From assembly GCA_033032175.1 (NCBI GenBank), contig CM065318.1:11842001-11906000 (forward strand): a DNA stretch of 64,000 nt, read 5' to 3'. The notes under the pieces are model-generated. The model saw only the letters and a program-made list of their open reading frames with translations, was not told the origin of the DNA and ran no database searches. Each line of letters starts with the position of its first letter. Within the stretch, counting starts at the first letter, position 1. Positions 46,320 to 57,329 of this stretch are shown here, in pieces. The translations under genes and the position numbers were made by a program. The stretch comes from Saturnia japonica. Lineage: Eukaryota; Arthropoda; Insecta; Lepidoptera; Saturniidae.

Positions 46320-46530
46320 AATTACGGAATTTGATCGCGATGTTGCATATCTCGCTACAGCCCAAGCCGAGGATAAGCCACTTTGGCATTCTTGAGGTTG
46401 TTGCTACACTTTCACGGATGAGTGCGTTCAGCGCTCGCCCCCAAGCCCAGTGAAGCTGTAAAAGCTGTACAAGGCTTCAGGGCCCTTATGGAATTACACC
46501 TTAACAGTATAGTCAGATCGAAAAAGAGTA
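46320..46530 (+). repeat. R10 retroposon, longer copy
   Basis: AGCCGAGGATAAGCCACTTT, GTGAAGCTGTAAAAGCTGTA, AGGCTTCAGGGCCCTTATG and a GATCGAAAAAGAG end match 36830-37060. Confidence 0.55.
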
Positions 46531-46679
46531 GTATATTGATCTCTCGGTGGTCGCTGTTCTTTTTAGATTGTCTTTGGTTAATGTCAGGCACAATGTAGTT
46601 CATTTTATCGTGCAACTATAAAAAGTAGATACTCTTTATTTCGAACAGTCATATTAGCCAAAAACATGGCGAAGGGTTT

Positions 46680-46800
46680 TTACTAAAGCTCGTCTGCTTA
46701 GCTACTAAGTTGAAAATCTGTCGCGAAGCACCTGTATGTGCGTTCGGGCAGCTGTATTTAAGAACCAATTCCTCTCTATGCTTACAGTGTTTACCACCTT
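46680..46800 (+). mobile_element. SINE S3 tail fragment
   Basis: GAAAATCTGTCGCGAAGCAC and GGGCAGCTGTATTTAAGAAC match the 3' half of S3. Confidence 0.5.
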
Positions 46801-46839
46801 GCCACCTTGAGCCATAACGTCTTTTTAAAGAGAGGTGCG

Positions 46840-47075
46840 GTACTTTTTTGGAGATTTCTCTCTATTTGGTGCAGTCCGACTGTTTGAATACGTTCACCCT
46901 ATAGAGGATCGCAGCCAAATAACTCTGCGATGAGTAGGGTTTCCAGGGCTCCTTAGGGAAGGTGAAGTTAACGCGCTAGTTTGATAATTATGGTATTCCA
47001 AGCAACCATAGGCTACGGTAGCCGCTTAACATCAGGAGGACCGTACGCTTGTTTGATACCTTAGTTGTATAAATA
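46840..47075 (+). repeat. Repeat R2, plus
   Basis: GGAGATTTCTCTCTATTTGG, AGAGGATCGCAGCCAAATAA and GGGCTCCTTAGGGAAGG match the 41620 copy. Confidence 0.6.
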
Positions 47076-47189
47076 AAATTGTGAATAGGATAATACCTAT
47101 TTTTGAAGCTTTCTCGGTTCAATATTTGTAATATTTGTAAAGAACGGAAACTTAAATTTATAGCTTATCTTGTACTTCTCTGTATTATG

Positions 47190-47211
47190 ATATATATATA
47201 TATATATATAT
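47190..47211. repeat. (TA)n microsatellite
   Basis: About eleven TA units without interruption. Confidence 0.9.
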
Positions 47212-47408
47212 TCTCTCGAAAGCGAACAATATTATACTTGCGAAACCAAACAGCACTCTCAATTAAAATTAAAATCGTTATCTAAGTAATTGTTTTCTCT
47301 CAAGGAATGTATTTATAAATACAATACCTAAATAATTACTTATTTATGTACAATACAATAAATCTTTTAACACAATACAAAATACACAAAAGGAAATATG
47401 TTCTAGGG

Positions 47409-47616
47409 CAAGGCTGTCCATTTCATTTTGAAAGTTGGCTATAATTTTAATTATATGTCGGCCGTTGTGCTAGCTAGTGAATAATATTTGCTTACAGTCG
47501 TGATAAAATAATCGTGTGGTGACATCTGACTGATACTGTTATAATAGTTGTCAAATTAAGTGCGTTAGCGAGCCACAGTGTTACCCGCCCCGCAGGCTTG
47601 AGTTTGAGCAGCTTTG
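47409..47616. mobile_element. hAT-type MITE, 208 bp
   Basis: The ends are CAAGGCTGTCCA and, reversed, CAAAGCTGCTCA. The flanks are TTCTAGGG (47401-47408) and TTCTAGAA (47617-47624), an 8-bp duplication with TA at its centre as in Buster-type hAT transposons. No transposase. Confidence 0.7.
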
Positions 47617-47919
47617 TTCTAGAATCTACTGAAATTAAATGAAACTCACGTTAAATGTTTTTTAATGTGTAAAGAAATAATGGGACTATTTTATTATTGA
47701 ACAGCTTACCTTTAAAAATGAAAACGACGATATTACAACGGAGACTTTAAATTGTATATTAGCTTTATTACCAATTCAGTAAATCTTTAACATAATCTTT
47801 ATTTATCCTTTTATTAAAAAATCTAAAGCTTTTATGTTATACTTTGACCTTAATTGATATTTTGATGAGGAACCCTTTAGAATTCAGAAATTAAAACAAA
47901 GTCTTTCTTGTCTTACAGG

Positions 47920-48290
47920 TATGTTTCAAACACTTATCGAGACAAAAACAATCGTTACTGCCGTGACATCAGCCTAATTATAAGTACGTATTTCATTGCA
48001 ATTATGTCCAACAGGATCGCGGCCACAATACGCCAGAGGTGTGAACCAATGTTCAGTAGTAGCGTGTACGACACCGTGTTGATCGACGTGAGTTCGAATC
48101 CCTGCAATGAGCCTCAGCTTTCGGTGAAGGAAAACATCGTGATGAAACTATATTGCCCGCTTGGCTAGCAACCATCCTCAAATGGAAAATCTGTCGCTGA
48201 GCACCTATAAGTCTGTTCCGATAGCTGCACTTGAGAGCCAGTTTCACCACTAGTCTTATCATGTCACTATCTTGGGACATAGATTTAATT
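47920..48290 (+). mobile_element. SINE S3, plus copy
   Basis: GACGTGAGTTCGAATCCCTG (box B), GGTGAAGGAAAACATCGTGA and CACTTGAGAGCCAGTTTCAC follow in the same order as in the 1363 copy. Confidence 0.7.
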
Positions 48291-48329
48291 ATTAGTCGTA
48301 ACGTGTTTTAGACTAAATAGGTCCAATGA

Positions 48330-48595
48330 AAGTTTTTTAGGTAATAGTGTTGAGTTTTATAATAAGATCCCGAAGCACATTACTGATTTGCCGGACATGT
48401 TCAAGGACCATGTCAAGCAGGTTTAACTGTTAAAAAGTTATTATAGGGTGGATCATTATGTGAATGATGGCGATGCCTGGCCACAAAATTTTATTCTTAT
48501 TATTTTATATTAACACTTTTGTATAGTTGGAAAAAAACCGTATCGAGTTTCTTACCAGTTCTTCTTAGGGCCTAAACTGAATAAAGATTTTTTTT
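48330..48595 (+). pseudogene. CR1-like LINE tail, plus
   Basis: FYNKIPKHITDLPDMFKDHV is encoded from about 48355, and the DNA matches the reverse complement of 10150-10300 closely (TTTTTTAGGTAATAGTGTT, ACATTACTGATTTGCCGGAC). It ends in CTGAATAAAG and a T-rich run. Confidence 0.7.
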
Positions 48596-48866
48596 AATTT
48601 CTTATCATTATGCATTTTTCCGTTCTACTACACTTACAACACTAGCTCAAAATACATGTATGTATCTCACAACAAAGACTTAAAATTTAATGTTATATGA
48701 TAATAATAACTCTAAAATGCACACTAATGATAGCATTCACTGTATGAAATGCCAAATTAACACGAACGTTCCTGGATGTGATGTAAATTACTGTAAATTC
48801 AACTCGTAAACCTAAGTCGGATGTCAAGCGCGTCCTGAACGATGCTTAAAGATAAAGGTTGTAAAC

Positions 48867-48881
48867 TTTATTGGCTTTATT
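48867..48881 (-). terminator. Tandem AATAAA poly(A) signals
   Basis: TTTATTGGCTTTATT on the plus strand gives two AATAAA hexamers nine bases apart on the minus strand, just beyond the 48913 stop codon. Confidence 0.35.
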
Positions 48882-48912
48882 ACGTTTACGGCTTGTGGCA
48901 AAAACCGAACCC

Positions 48913-49099
48913 TTAAGAAGCAACGGTACTCGAGATTCTTAAAAAAATGTAAGCCACGGTGCATGTTTTATCCGAAAATGTGTCATAAATTGTGAAGCTT
49001 AGAGCATCAATTTCAGTGACTGATTGCGGGGAATGAAATTCTTCCGACGACGTGGGCTGATCATAAACGCGGAGACATCTTTGATGTGCGCCCTCTCGC
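48913..49099 (-). CDS. Possible terminal coding exon with poly(A) signals
   Basis: After GTGCTCCAG at 49100 the minus strand stays open for 61 codons to a TAA at 48913. It includes HQRCLRVYDQPTSSEEFHSP and TEIDALSFTIYDTFSDKTCT. Two AATAAA signals follow at 48876-48881 and 48867-48872, 30-45 bases past the stop. The acceptor has a poor pyrimidine tract. It could be the last exon of the gene that includes 51880-52058, but read from that exon's phase 0 the frame stops after 12 codons, so at least one exon would lie between. No family recognised. Confidence 0.3.
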
Positions 49100-49609
49100 C
49101 TGGAGCACGGAACACTCATAGATAAAGTGCATTTCGATATTAGAAGTTTCTAACATAGTTTTAAAGTGAAATTTATGGTATGAAATTGTTTTCTTCCTTT
49201 TAAAAGAAAAGGCGCGCGTCTTTTGACCCGCGAAAATAGAGGGTCGCAATACAACTCGTAGTTTTTATGTGCAGCTGGGAAAAAGGAATTTTATATGAAA
49301 TGAGCTTACGAAATTTTATGGGTTGTTGTTTTGTAAAGTGTTTTATCCTTGATTCATAAAAACTTTCATACTATAATCTCATTTTTGTTAATTATAAATT
49401 TTAATTCTGCTAATTTATGATGCCTTTTTTTGTTAATCTTTGTGTTTCTCTTCGTGGCTGACTGACTTTCTTTTGTTCTTTGTTTATTTATACTTATCTT
49501 TTCTATTTGTGAAAACTTGTAATTGACCCTCAATTTCGTTTATTTTTAATACTCTTTTTATTAGCTGTAAGTTTTCCTAACAATGTAAAATAAATAAATT
49601 ATCAATAAC

Positions 49610-50040
49610 ACTTTTAGGAATCGTAAAAAAATCCAAAATATTTTAAATTTTATTAATTTTAACAGATTTTGATGAAATTTTGTACACAAGATGTCTAAGT
49701 AATTATATAATTGATGAGCTATAAGTACTTTTAGAAACAAAAAAAAAAAATATGTTGAAAAAATTTAATTTTCATCAATTCTCAACCGATTCGATTAAAT
49801 TTTGTAGACCGGAAGCATACATTATACCATAATTGAGAGGCTATAAAGATCGTCAAAATATATTAATGAATCATTAAAAAAAGCTCTTAACCGATTTTCA
49901 TGAAACGGGAAGTATACGGGATACAATACACGGGAATATGTATGTAATGATGATATGTAATTTTGTAAATAATAATATTTGTAAATAATGTACGGCACAC
50001 CGCTAATATTTGATAACTGTACAGACAGAACTACAGATTT
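49610..50040 (+). mobile_element. R8 MITE, right end preserved
   Basis: It ends ACAGACAGAACTACAGATTT at 50021-50040. The interior holds a diverged direct repeat of about 110 bp (ATTTTGTACACAAG..., ATTTTGTAGACCGG..., ATGAAACGGGAAGTA...). The 89-codon minus frame is a by-product. Confidence 0.55.
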
Positions 50041-50429
50041 ACAATAACTTGTTTTGTAACATAAATAGTGCGAGATATCGTTAAATAACAATCACAGAAT
50101 GATCCGAACAATTGTAAATCCACTACGAAATTATTATAGGAATGTTTTAACAAGAAAATTGACCTGTAAACTATGTAAAGGGTCTGGGCACAAACTCAGC
50201 AGCAACTAGTTTACCATATTGTGATTACCCTCGGGGCTTAACTTTGCCTTTACGAATGTTAAAATGGTTTCTGTAACAACAGTTGTATGTTATTGATTCG
50301 CCGTTCCATTGTGTTATAGGGATGAGTGAAAACTTTTGTATTATTTTGTTATTTAGCTGTCTTTAGGTCCTCTAATAGTTCTGTAAGGTTTTTTCTCTTT
50401 ATTACATACTTATTACGTTAAATTTATTC

Positions 50430-50590
50430 CTCCGCGTTGCCGCGATGCCGCACCGCGATGCCTACGTACTTATGAAGCCTATCCGTTCTCACTTCCCGCA
50501 CTAGTGCTTGGCATATTGCTTGTCGTTCATGGTTAGTTCCGCTCTATCAATTCGTAGCGTGAAGTTATATAGTCTACAACTTTTTTAAAT
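50430..50590 (-). mobile_element. Helitron-like R6 fragment, minus
   Basis: GCGATGCCGCACCGCGATGC, TCTCACTTCCCGCACTAG and TCGTAGCGTGAAGTTATA match the minus-strand R6 copy at 35880-36085. Confidence 0.5.
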
Positions 50591-51364
50591 AAATAGGCTA
50601 TAAAATGCAAAAATAAAATTTCTCGATAGACTAGCCGGTTCAGAGGTCAGCCACGATCAAACAAAAAAAAAAAAAACAATCTCTTGTGCTGTAAAATTAT
50701 GAATATAGATTAGTAACACCCTTTAACTTTATTGGCGTTTATTACGACATACAAATTATCGAGAATTAAATATAGCCCATAGCAATGCAGGGTAATGTAG
50801 CTTCCTACTGATGAAAGGATTTTAATAATTAGATCAGTACTCATTCTCCAAAGATTATTTCCTACAAATAAAAACACAAACTTTACATCTTTATAATAGT
50901 AATGTAAATGTATAAATACAGATATCGTGACGGATGTTACCTCTTACAAACATTCGCAAATGTACCAATTTATGTTTTAGAAACTAGTAAATACTGTATG
51001 TATGACTTATAAATAACTTCCACAAGTAATTTTATTTTTTACATCTTTTATACTGCTCGTATTACTAACTTTTTTACGAGGAATACTACAGAGAGATTGA
51101 ATAAAGTTATTTCAGTCTGGTATAACCATAGATTTACTACATCTATGGGTATAATTACAAAGTACTTAGTTGTTGCCTGTTGTCAAATTTTTTAAGCATG
51201 CATAACCAAAAATAAAAAATCAGCTACAAAACTATTTACCATATATATATATAACTACTTGTTTTAAATAAAAATAAGAGACTTAGCAAGTAACTTTATA
51301 ATGTAGAGACTTTTACTTACAATGTGCGCACGGACCGTGAAAATTCACACACATGTATTTTTTT

Positions 51365-51630
51365 ATAGTAGCACAAATTGGCAGTACTGATAGTAATCAC
51401 AGTACAATCCAAGAACAGCGTTGACCACCGAGAAATTGGTGATCCATCGATGGTCGACACTGTTATACCGGCTTGGATAAATTTAATGGGAAATGCACAG
51501 GCGTATCCCGAAACGTGAAATGCAATCGCCATTTTCTCGTTCGTTACTTAGCAGTGTGCACCACCTGTGGGTGAGGTTGGCTTAGGCGCCTCGGTTCTAT
51601 AGATGTAATTCGACACTCCTTACACCCCAA
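51365..51630 (+). repeat. Repeat R1
   Basis: GTAGCACAAATTGGCAGTAC, CGATGGTCGACACTGTTAT, GTGAGGTTGGCTTAGGCGCC and TTCTATAGATGTAATTCG match the 43440 copy in order. Confidence 0.6.
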
Positions 51631-51879
51631 ATCGCGCCTAAAAAGTATAACTTCAAAAACGAAATATTGTGTTTAATGTACATAGGTATAACTTAGCTGT
51701 AGATGATGCATAATGTAGGTACTCTGTGCTTGAGGATTATATGTGAATACAACAGGTAGTGTTAGTAAATATAGCGAAACTCTGTGCCTACCGGCTTGTC
51801 GAAATCGGATTATCCGATTATTTGTAAACCGGGATTGGGAATGAATCCGATCTGATACGTCGCTTACTTGTTATCATAC

Positions 51880-52058
51880 CTTGTTACCGTCTTTATCCGA
51901 GCTAAAGCGGTACGTTTTACCGTTATTATGGGGATTAATAAACCTGTGAACGACTACATTTTTACGTTCCGTAAGTAAATATTTTTTTTTTGCAACGTCA
52001 TAATATGTTAGAAAATATATTGTTGGAGAATTAAATTCAGACGCGTCCCTTTGCACAT
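51880..52058 (-). CDS. Internal coding exon, 59 codons (partial gene)
   Basis: The acceptor TGTCTTTTTTTATAACAG ends at 52059. The exon runs 179 bases and ends AACAAG|GTATGA, a plausible donor at 51879. It begins one base into a codon and ends on a codon boundary. The peptide contains VQRDASEFNSPTIYFLTYYD, then KYLLTERKNVVVHRFINPHN and KTYRFSSDKDGNK. Its charged and aromatic composition and lack of low-complexity bias look like real protein. I do not recognise the family. Neighbouring exons were not located; an R1 repeat (51365-51630) and an R3 repeat (52120-52335) flank it. Confidence 0.45.
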
Positions 52059-52119
52059 CTGTTATAAAAAAAGACAATTGCTTAACTATTAACATTATTA
52101 AATTATTGTTTAACTACTT

Positions 52120-52335
52120 AAAAAAAAAACGGTGGTTACTCAATTCGAATGTTTTTTTTTAATGGATGATCAGTCATAATTTTTTCGTTTGTGAATCGAT
52201 TTGTATAATTCTTTTTTTGTTGAATAGGGGCTAGCCCACGGGTGGTCCCATTTTAATTTCATTGGCATTGGTACTTACAACTTCGAAGATACACCAGGGA
52301 ATACATCAAAATCATTGAAGTTGGTTATCTTCTTT
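52120..52335 (+). repeat. Repeat R3
   Basis: CTCAATTCGAATGTTTTTTT, TTCGAAGATACACCAGGGAA and ATCATTGAAGTTGGTTA match the 32510 copy. Confidence 0.6.
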
Positions 52336-52547
52336 ATTAAAAATTGACTCGTTACAATAACAAAAAAAACGGATCGACACTTTATATGTAAAATGAGGTT
52401 CAAATATTTTAAAGAAACACGCATTACGGAAAGTGCTAAATGCCATAATATTATTATTGTAAGACACGAACAAAATAGTAAATATTACTAACAAATGTAA
52501 AAATTATGTGCTAAGAAGTATTTCAAAGGTTACGATTTACATAAATA

Positions 52548-52935
52548 TTGGACGTTGGAAGGCGGTTTACTTACCCGGGAAAAACTATTCAGTTATGTAA
52601 GTCCAACTTCGAGAAAGAGGCCAATTGTCTCATCAAACTCGGCGCGGGGCAACGTTCGGGAAGCAAGATTCCTATCATCTTCTCGTTCGAGATGCCGCAG
52701 TGTCTTAAGACGAAAGTCATTGACCAGTATGCGTTGCCGGTGATGACTTATAGTACTGAGACGTGGTCATTAACGATGGGTTTGACAAGAAAGCTCAAGG
52801 TCACTCAACTGGCAATAGACCGACAACCTAGTGAAGGTTGGAACCCGCTGGAAGTAAGTAGCGCAGGACCGGTCGTTGCGACGATCTTTGGTGGAGGCCT
52901 ATGCCCAGCAGTAGACAAAGAGCGGAGTTTAACCG
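52548..52935 (+). pseudogene. RTE-type LINE, C-terminal fragment
   Basis: The open frame includes YPGKTIQLCKSNFEKEANCL, MPQCLKTKVIDQYALPVMTY and TETWSLTMGLTRKLKVTQLA. I know this segment from insect RTE LINEs (YLGxxI, SNFEKE, PVMTYGAETW). An internal deletion then joins it to the 3' untranslated end GGCCTATGCCCAGCAGTAGA. The reverse transcriptase core is missing, so it is dead. Confidence 0.75.
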
Positions 52936-53154
52936 ATTCAATAACCGATCAATCCGGTCATTAATAAGTTTCTACCCCTGAGAACTGAGTAAGAACGGCT
53001 CGTTTACCAGTGCGTACCACATCCTTCAAACTGGAACATAGTGGTGCGAGCACTACTGCTTTGTGCCAGAAATAAGCATAGGGTGCTACTTGCACAGGTC
53101 CCTTCACCAGTCTTTATTATATAATGTATTTGTACATTATTTGAACAAAATTTT

Positions 53155-53610
53155 AATTTATACTAATATTATAAAGCTGAAGAGTTTGTTTGTTTGGTTG
53201 AACAGACTAATCTCAGGAACTACTGGTTAGAATTTAAAAAAATATGTGTCAGTGTTAGCCCATTTATCGAGGAAGGCTATATAAGATCACGTTATGATCA
53301 ATAGGAGCGGAGCGTCAATGAAAAATGCTGGAAAAACAGGTAAATTTTATTTCTTTTGAGAGCTTCCATTGCGTTATCTGCGTAAATGGTTAAAGTTACG
53401 CAACAATTGCGTGTGATGGAATTGCTTCTCTTAAAAAGTTCTAAAAAAAAGTCCGCGATAGCATATGGCTATCTTTTAAGGTTTACTCAATATAACCTTT
53501 TTTATGGTAATAAAATTTGTTCTAAAATAATGAATTATTTGCGAAGATTTTTTTATATACACGGTATTAATTCTTATCGAAATAAATACGTTATTCATCA
53601 CAAGTTTTAA
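53155..53610 (+). mobile_element. Helitron-like R6 variant
   Basis: The head ACTAATATTATAAAGCTGAA at 53162, the AATCTCAGGAACTACTGGTT segment and the CCCATTTATCGAGGAAGGCT segment are all familiar from lepidopteran Helitron derivatives. The downstream GCGTTATCTGCGTAAATGG block belongs to the same class. The open frame at 53386-53610 is not a gene. Confidence 0.5.
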
Positions 53611-53979
53611 ATTTTGAACAAAATTGCCCTTTACAATAATTGATTTCAATGAATATATTAGGAGATATCACAGTTTTATAATAACTCGGCAGCAAAATAA
53701 TGATCGAGCGCATTTTTATTATGCAGAATAATGTGGGAGGCGGTCGGCACCTAATAATACAGTGCTTACGATCCACTTTCTCTAACCCTTTCTCTCTCTC
53801 CCTCTTCATGATGCAGACGAAGTTACGCGGGTCGGTTAGTATGTTAATAAAGGGGTTAAAAGGCAATACTTACATTGTGAAAAGAAAATTTTGGTTATAA
53901 GTCAAATATGATTTTTAAAGCATTCGCTTCAATAAACAATTTTAACGGGCGTATCTGTAATTGGTACTTTAAATAATAT

Positions 53980-54235
53980 TACTAGCTGTGCCGGCGACTT
54001 AGTCCGCATGGAATTTCGTATGCGGCGTCGGCGGCGATGGGGAACGTGCGCGTGGGGCGTGCGCGGTACTGGAGACACTTCTACTTAAGTTTATTTCAAA
54101 GTAAGCAAAGTTACACCTTATAATAACATTAGCTATCTGCCAGTGAAACTACCGTAAAAAACAATTCAAGAGGTTTGGAGATTAGCTGTAAAAAGCGGAC
54201 AGACAGAAAAAATCTTATATATTTTCATATGCATT
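53980..54235 (-). repeat. Repeat R5, Helitron end
   Basis: It opens A|CTAGCTGTGCCGGCGACTTA, the reverse of a CTAG|T Helitron end, followed by GGAATTTCGTATGCGGCGTC and AGCTATCTGCCAGTGAAAC as in the 15685 copy. The element therefore reads on the minus strand. Confidence 0.55.
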
Positions 54236-54309
54236 TAGAAAAAAGTTGTTAATAATACATCACAAGCAGACACTTCAATTTTATTATTCGTATAGAAGAT
54301 AAGAAGATA

Positions 54310-54600
54310 AAACTCAAGATATTGTTTGTTCGAACTAGCTAATCTCTAAGCAACTACCAAGAAGATTTAAAAAAATATTTTTTGTATTTTATAGCCATTT
54401 TATTGAGGAAGACTATGTAACTTCACGACCATGAACATCAAGCAATCTGGCAAGCTGTAGGCAAGTACGGGAGATGAGAAGAACGATATACTACAAGAGT
54501 GCGTTGTTGACGATGCGGTTGGCGCTGAAAGTTACGCTTAGAGTTGTTAGATTAAAAATGTAACACGGGTGAAATCGTGGAGATCAATGCAATAATAAAT
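54310..54600 (+). mobile_element. Helitron-like R6 copy
   Basis: It contains the same GCTAATCTCTAAG head region, CCATTTTATTGAGGAAGACT, GGCAAGCTGTAGGCAAGTAC and AACACGGGTGAAATCGTGG as other R6 copies. The terminal CTAG is eroded. Confidence 0.55.
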
Positions 54601-55479
54601 AGATATGAGAAATAAAAATTAATATCCATTCAAAGCTGGCTTAAATTTGAACCGCATTGCTAAACACGAAAGAACGTCGTCAATTTAAAAGAAGCCATTT
54701 TTATTAGCGAACTTTGTGCAAACTCGTAACTACTTTGTGGGTTGAGTTGGAACGAGTTATTTCAGGAAAAATTTGTTTCGTATCGAATTGAATTGGTTTA
54801 CAAAAAAATACTTGAGTAATATGTTTGAATTGTTATTGTTCTTTGGTTTTATATTGGTATATTTTATTTGCTTATTTATTTTGTTTTATAGCCTACTAGA
54901 CAATTAATTAATAGATTGTTTATAGTAATTTTAATGACTTACTAACTATACAAAACATTATTTTTTGTCCTTAAGAATTAGATGTTGAATTCATTGCTAC
55001 AGCCACAATATATTAGCTGAGCTGAATGATCGTACCGCATAACATAAAACAATTACAGGTTTAGAAATATGTATTTGATGAATCAATATTCTACATCTAC
55101 TTACAAATAAATGTATTATAAACTATGAAAAATACACTTTTCTTTACCTGTATTAATTATTGATTATTTATAAAAAAGCGTTGACTTTGGCCTCATCATC
55201 TGATGTTAAGTAAAGATGCAGCAGAATATTATAATCATGCTAAGCATCGTAATAAGGCTGAGTCAGCATAACTTAGTAGTGTCTAAGTAGTAGTAGTACA
55301 TGAGTAGTAGATGAGTACTAGTCAGGTCAGGGTTAAACATGCAGTAACGCAGTGTTATGGTTACTTCACAATATTTTCATTCACTGAAATCTCAAGCTTT
55401 TTATAGTATAAAAAATGTATTTATTTATTAACGGTTATTGATTTTTACAAGCTTTTTTTAACTCGAACTTGCAATGTTT

Positions 55480-55690
55480 GTGTGTATGTAAGTATGTATG
55501 TATGTTCGTGTCAAATCTTACAACTGCATTTTGAAGCAGTTATTCTCACTCGATTGAGAAGAAATTTTGCATACATATTAGTTTGCATGATATTGTTTGG
55601 TTAGCTATGTGACATCATTCTAAATCCAATATGGCGGACGGCCCGAGATGGCGGATTAGTTATTTTTTGTGCACCCTCCTATGATATGAG
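55480..55690 (+). repeat. Repeat R13 with TATG microsatellite
   Basis: A (TATG)n run at 55488-55503 leads into AATCTTACAACTGCATTTTG, TATGTGACATCATTCTAAAT and CCAATATGGCGGACGG, a pattern I know from many lepidopteran genomes. Confidence 0.5.
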
Positions 55691-55831
55691 TATCAATTTA
55701 AAGGAATTACTCAGAAGAATAGGAAAAAAATAGTAGTAAAAAAACATTTTTAAGAACAAGCTTTTATTTAAAGCTCTAAAAAAATCTTTTAATTAAATTA
55801 AACCCATCAATTTATTACCTGACACAATTTA

Positions 55832-56192
55832 TCTATATATTAATACGTGAAGCAAAATCTTTCGGTACCCTTTTTAGCGTATTGCGTGCACAGAATACTG
55901 TGAGATTTGGCATGATTAAAGATTATATGGAGAAGGAGTGCAAAAAGCTAAAATTTATCTATAATATCTGTTACTAATATATTAAATTAAATTAATTAAT
56001 ACTGCGAATCCTAATACGACCAGTGCCATTGAACTTAGACCTCCCAAAATATTGACATTGTCACTCAACGAAATGTGGACAGCAAGTGATGTAGATAATA
56101 CTCATTGTTTATGAATACTTTAAATGTCAAACACAAAATAGTCTAAGATTCAAAAGTCGCTGGTCGAATTTCGACCTTAGGGCGATCGCTTA
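55832..56192 (+). mobile_element. Helitron R7, near full length
   Basis: It begins A|TCTATATATTAATACGTGAA at 55832 and ends with a perfect 7-bp hairpin (GGTCGAA-T-TTCGACC) about ten bases before GGCGATCGCT. The final CTAG is altered. The layout of 5' TC, 3' hairpin and CTAG is diagnostic of non-autonomous Helitrons. Confidence 0.75.
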
Positions 56193-56748
56193 TTATGATA
56201 TAAAAGCATGAGTAAACTGTGTTACAACCTAGTCAAGTACCTACAGATTCCTACGACCCCGCTTAATAGACGGGCTAAAACCATACCTGATGAATGTTAG
56301 TCGCGATCCAGTCATACACAATTCTAGTGTCTTACCATCCAGCAATTTAGAGGTAAATGTGTTTATTAGTAGTTCAACTTTATGTAATGTACCATATACA
56401 TAAACCATAGATTTAATGTGTAGATGGGCAACTCGAAAAAGGAAGTGCATAATATATGCTTGTGTTAGAACGATATAGGGATACGAGATCATTTTCGCAT
56501 GTTCTATCGAACTGCATCGACAACGTAATTCGTGACCAAAACAAATCTCGCTTATTTTTTGCAAAATCTAGGGTTTTAAAGTGTAATTTAATGTATATTA
56601 GACGTGTTTAATTGTGGTTACATGTACCCTGGATGTAACTCGTATAACAAAGAAAACCTAGAAAATAATAGGTACACCAGTGTATTCCGCTTTTCTGTCT
56701 ATGAAAATAACTGTTAGTTTTTCGCTGAATAATGTTTCTTACGTATTC

Positions 56749-56973
56749 TCAACCCAAGCTTTTAGTTAACTCACATCTTAATATGATATAACGTTTTACG
56801 TAAACGGATAAACAGATTAAGTCTCGGGGTTTTCCCTTTGATGGGTTTTCTTTAATGGATTTCCCTGTTTGCCGAAAAACTTTTCTTACGAATCGCTTAA
56901 TCTGCCACTCTTCGGATATATTTTTGTATGATTTATGAACGTGTAACGCTAGAGCGGTACCAGACGAAAACAT
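56749..56973 (-). CDS. Coding-like open frame, 74 codons, unassigned
   Basis: The frame begins at an ATG at 56973 with TATAAAAT just before it and reads MFSSGTALALHVHKSYKNIS, then EEWQIKRFVRKVFRQTGKSI. The composition is basic and protein-like, with a possible internal donor at TTC|GTAAGA. No family is recognised. It may be an exon, a retroelement fragment or chance. Confidence 0.2.
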   Translation of the reverse strand: MFSSGTALALHVHKSYKNISEEWQIKRFVRKVFRQTGKSIKENPSKGKPRDLICLSVYVKRYIILRCELTKSLG

Positions 56974-57160
56974 TTTCTATTTTATAGTAAGCCGAAACGT
57001 GGTTTATTAGGCGTGACATAACGAATGCTATTCAAAGATAACAAATATATGTTATGTAATAAGACTACAATGGCATTAATTTCCAAATATTTTATGGAGA
57101 AAATGTTCCAAATTCTAAGTGGTTTTATTTTCTTACTGATACACGCCGCGCCCGTGCCGT

Positions 57161-57307
57161 GACGTGCCGTGCCCGCGCCATGACGTGCCGTGCCCGCTTT
57201 GTGAAGTGCCGTGCCCGCGCCGTGACGTGCCGTGCCCGCGCCGTGACGTGCCGTGCCCGCGCCGTAACGTGCCGTGCCCGCGCCGTGATTTGCCGTGCCG
57301 TGCCTTG
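57161..57307 (+). repeat. GC-rich 21-bp minisatellite, seven units
   Basis: Units start at 57161, 57182, 57203, 57224, 57245, 57266 and 57287 with consensus GACGTGCCGTGCCCGCGCC plus GT. A partial unit precedes at 57142. It is strikingly GC- and CpG-rich inside AT-rich DNA. No gene frame runs through it. Confidence 0.9.
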
Positions 57308-57329
57308 CCGTAGGGAAGAATAGATGTAC

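Noticed and set aside
53591..53900. Opposing 91- and 66-codon frames
   Set aside because: No motif or splice context; the region is next to a Helitron-like repeat.
56241..56564. 107-codon minus-strand open frame
   Set aside because: The longest minus frame, but the sequence looks like a piece of an interspersed repeat and no family could be named with confidence.
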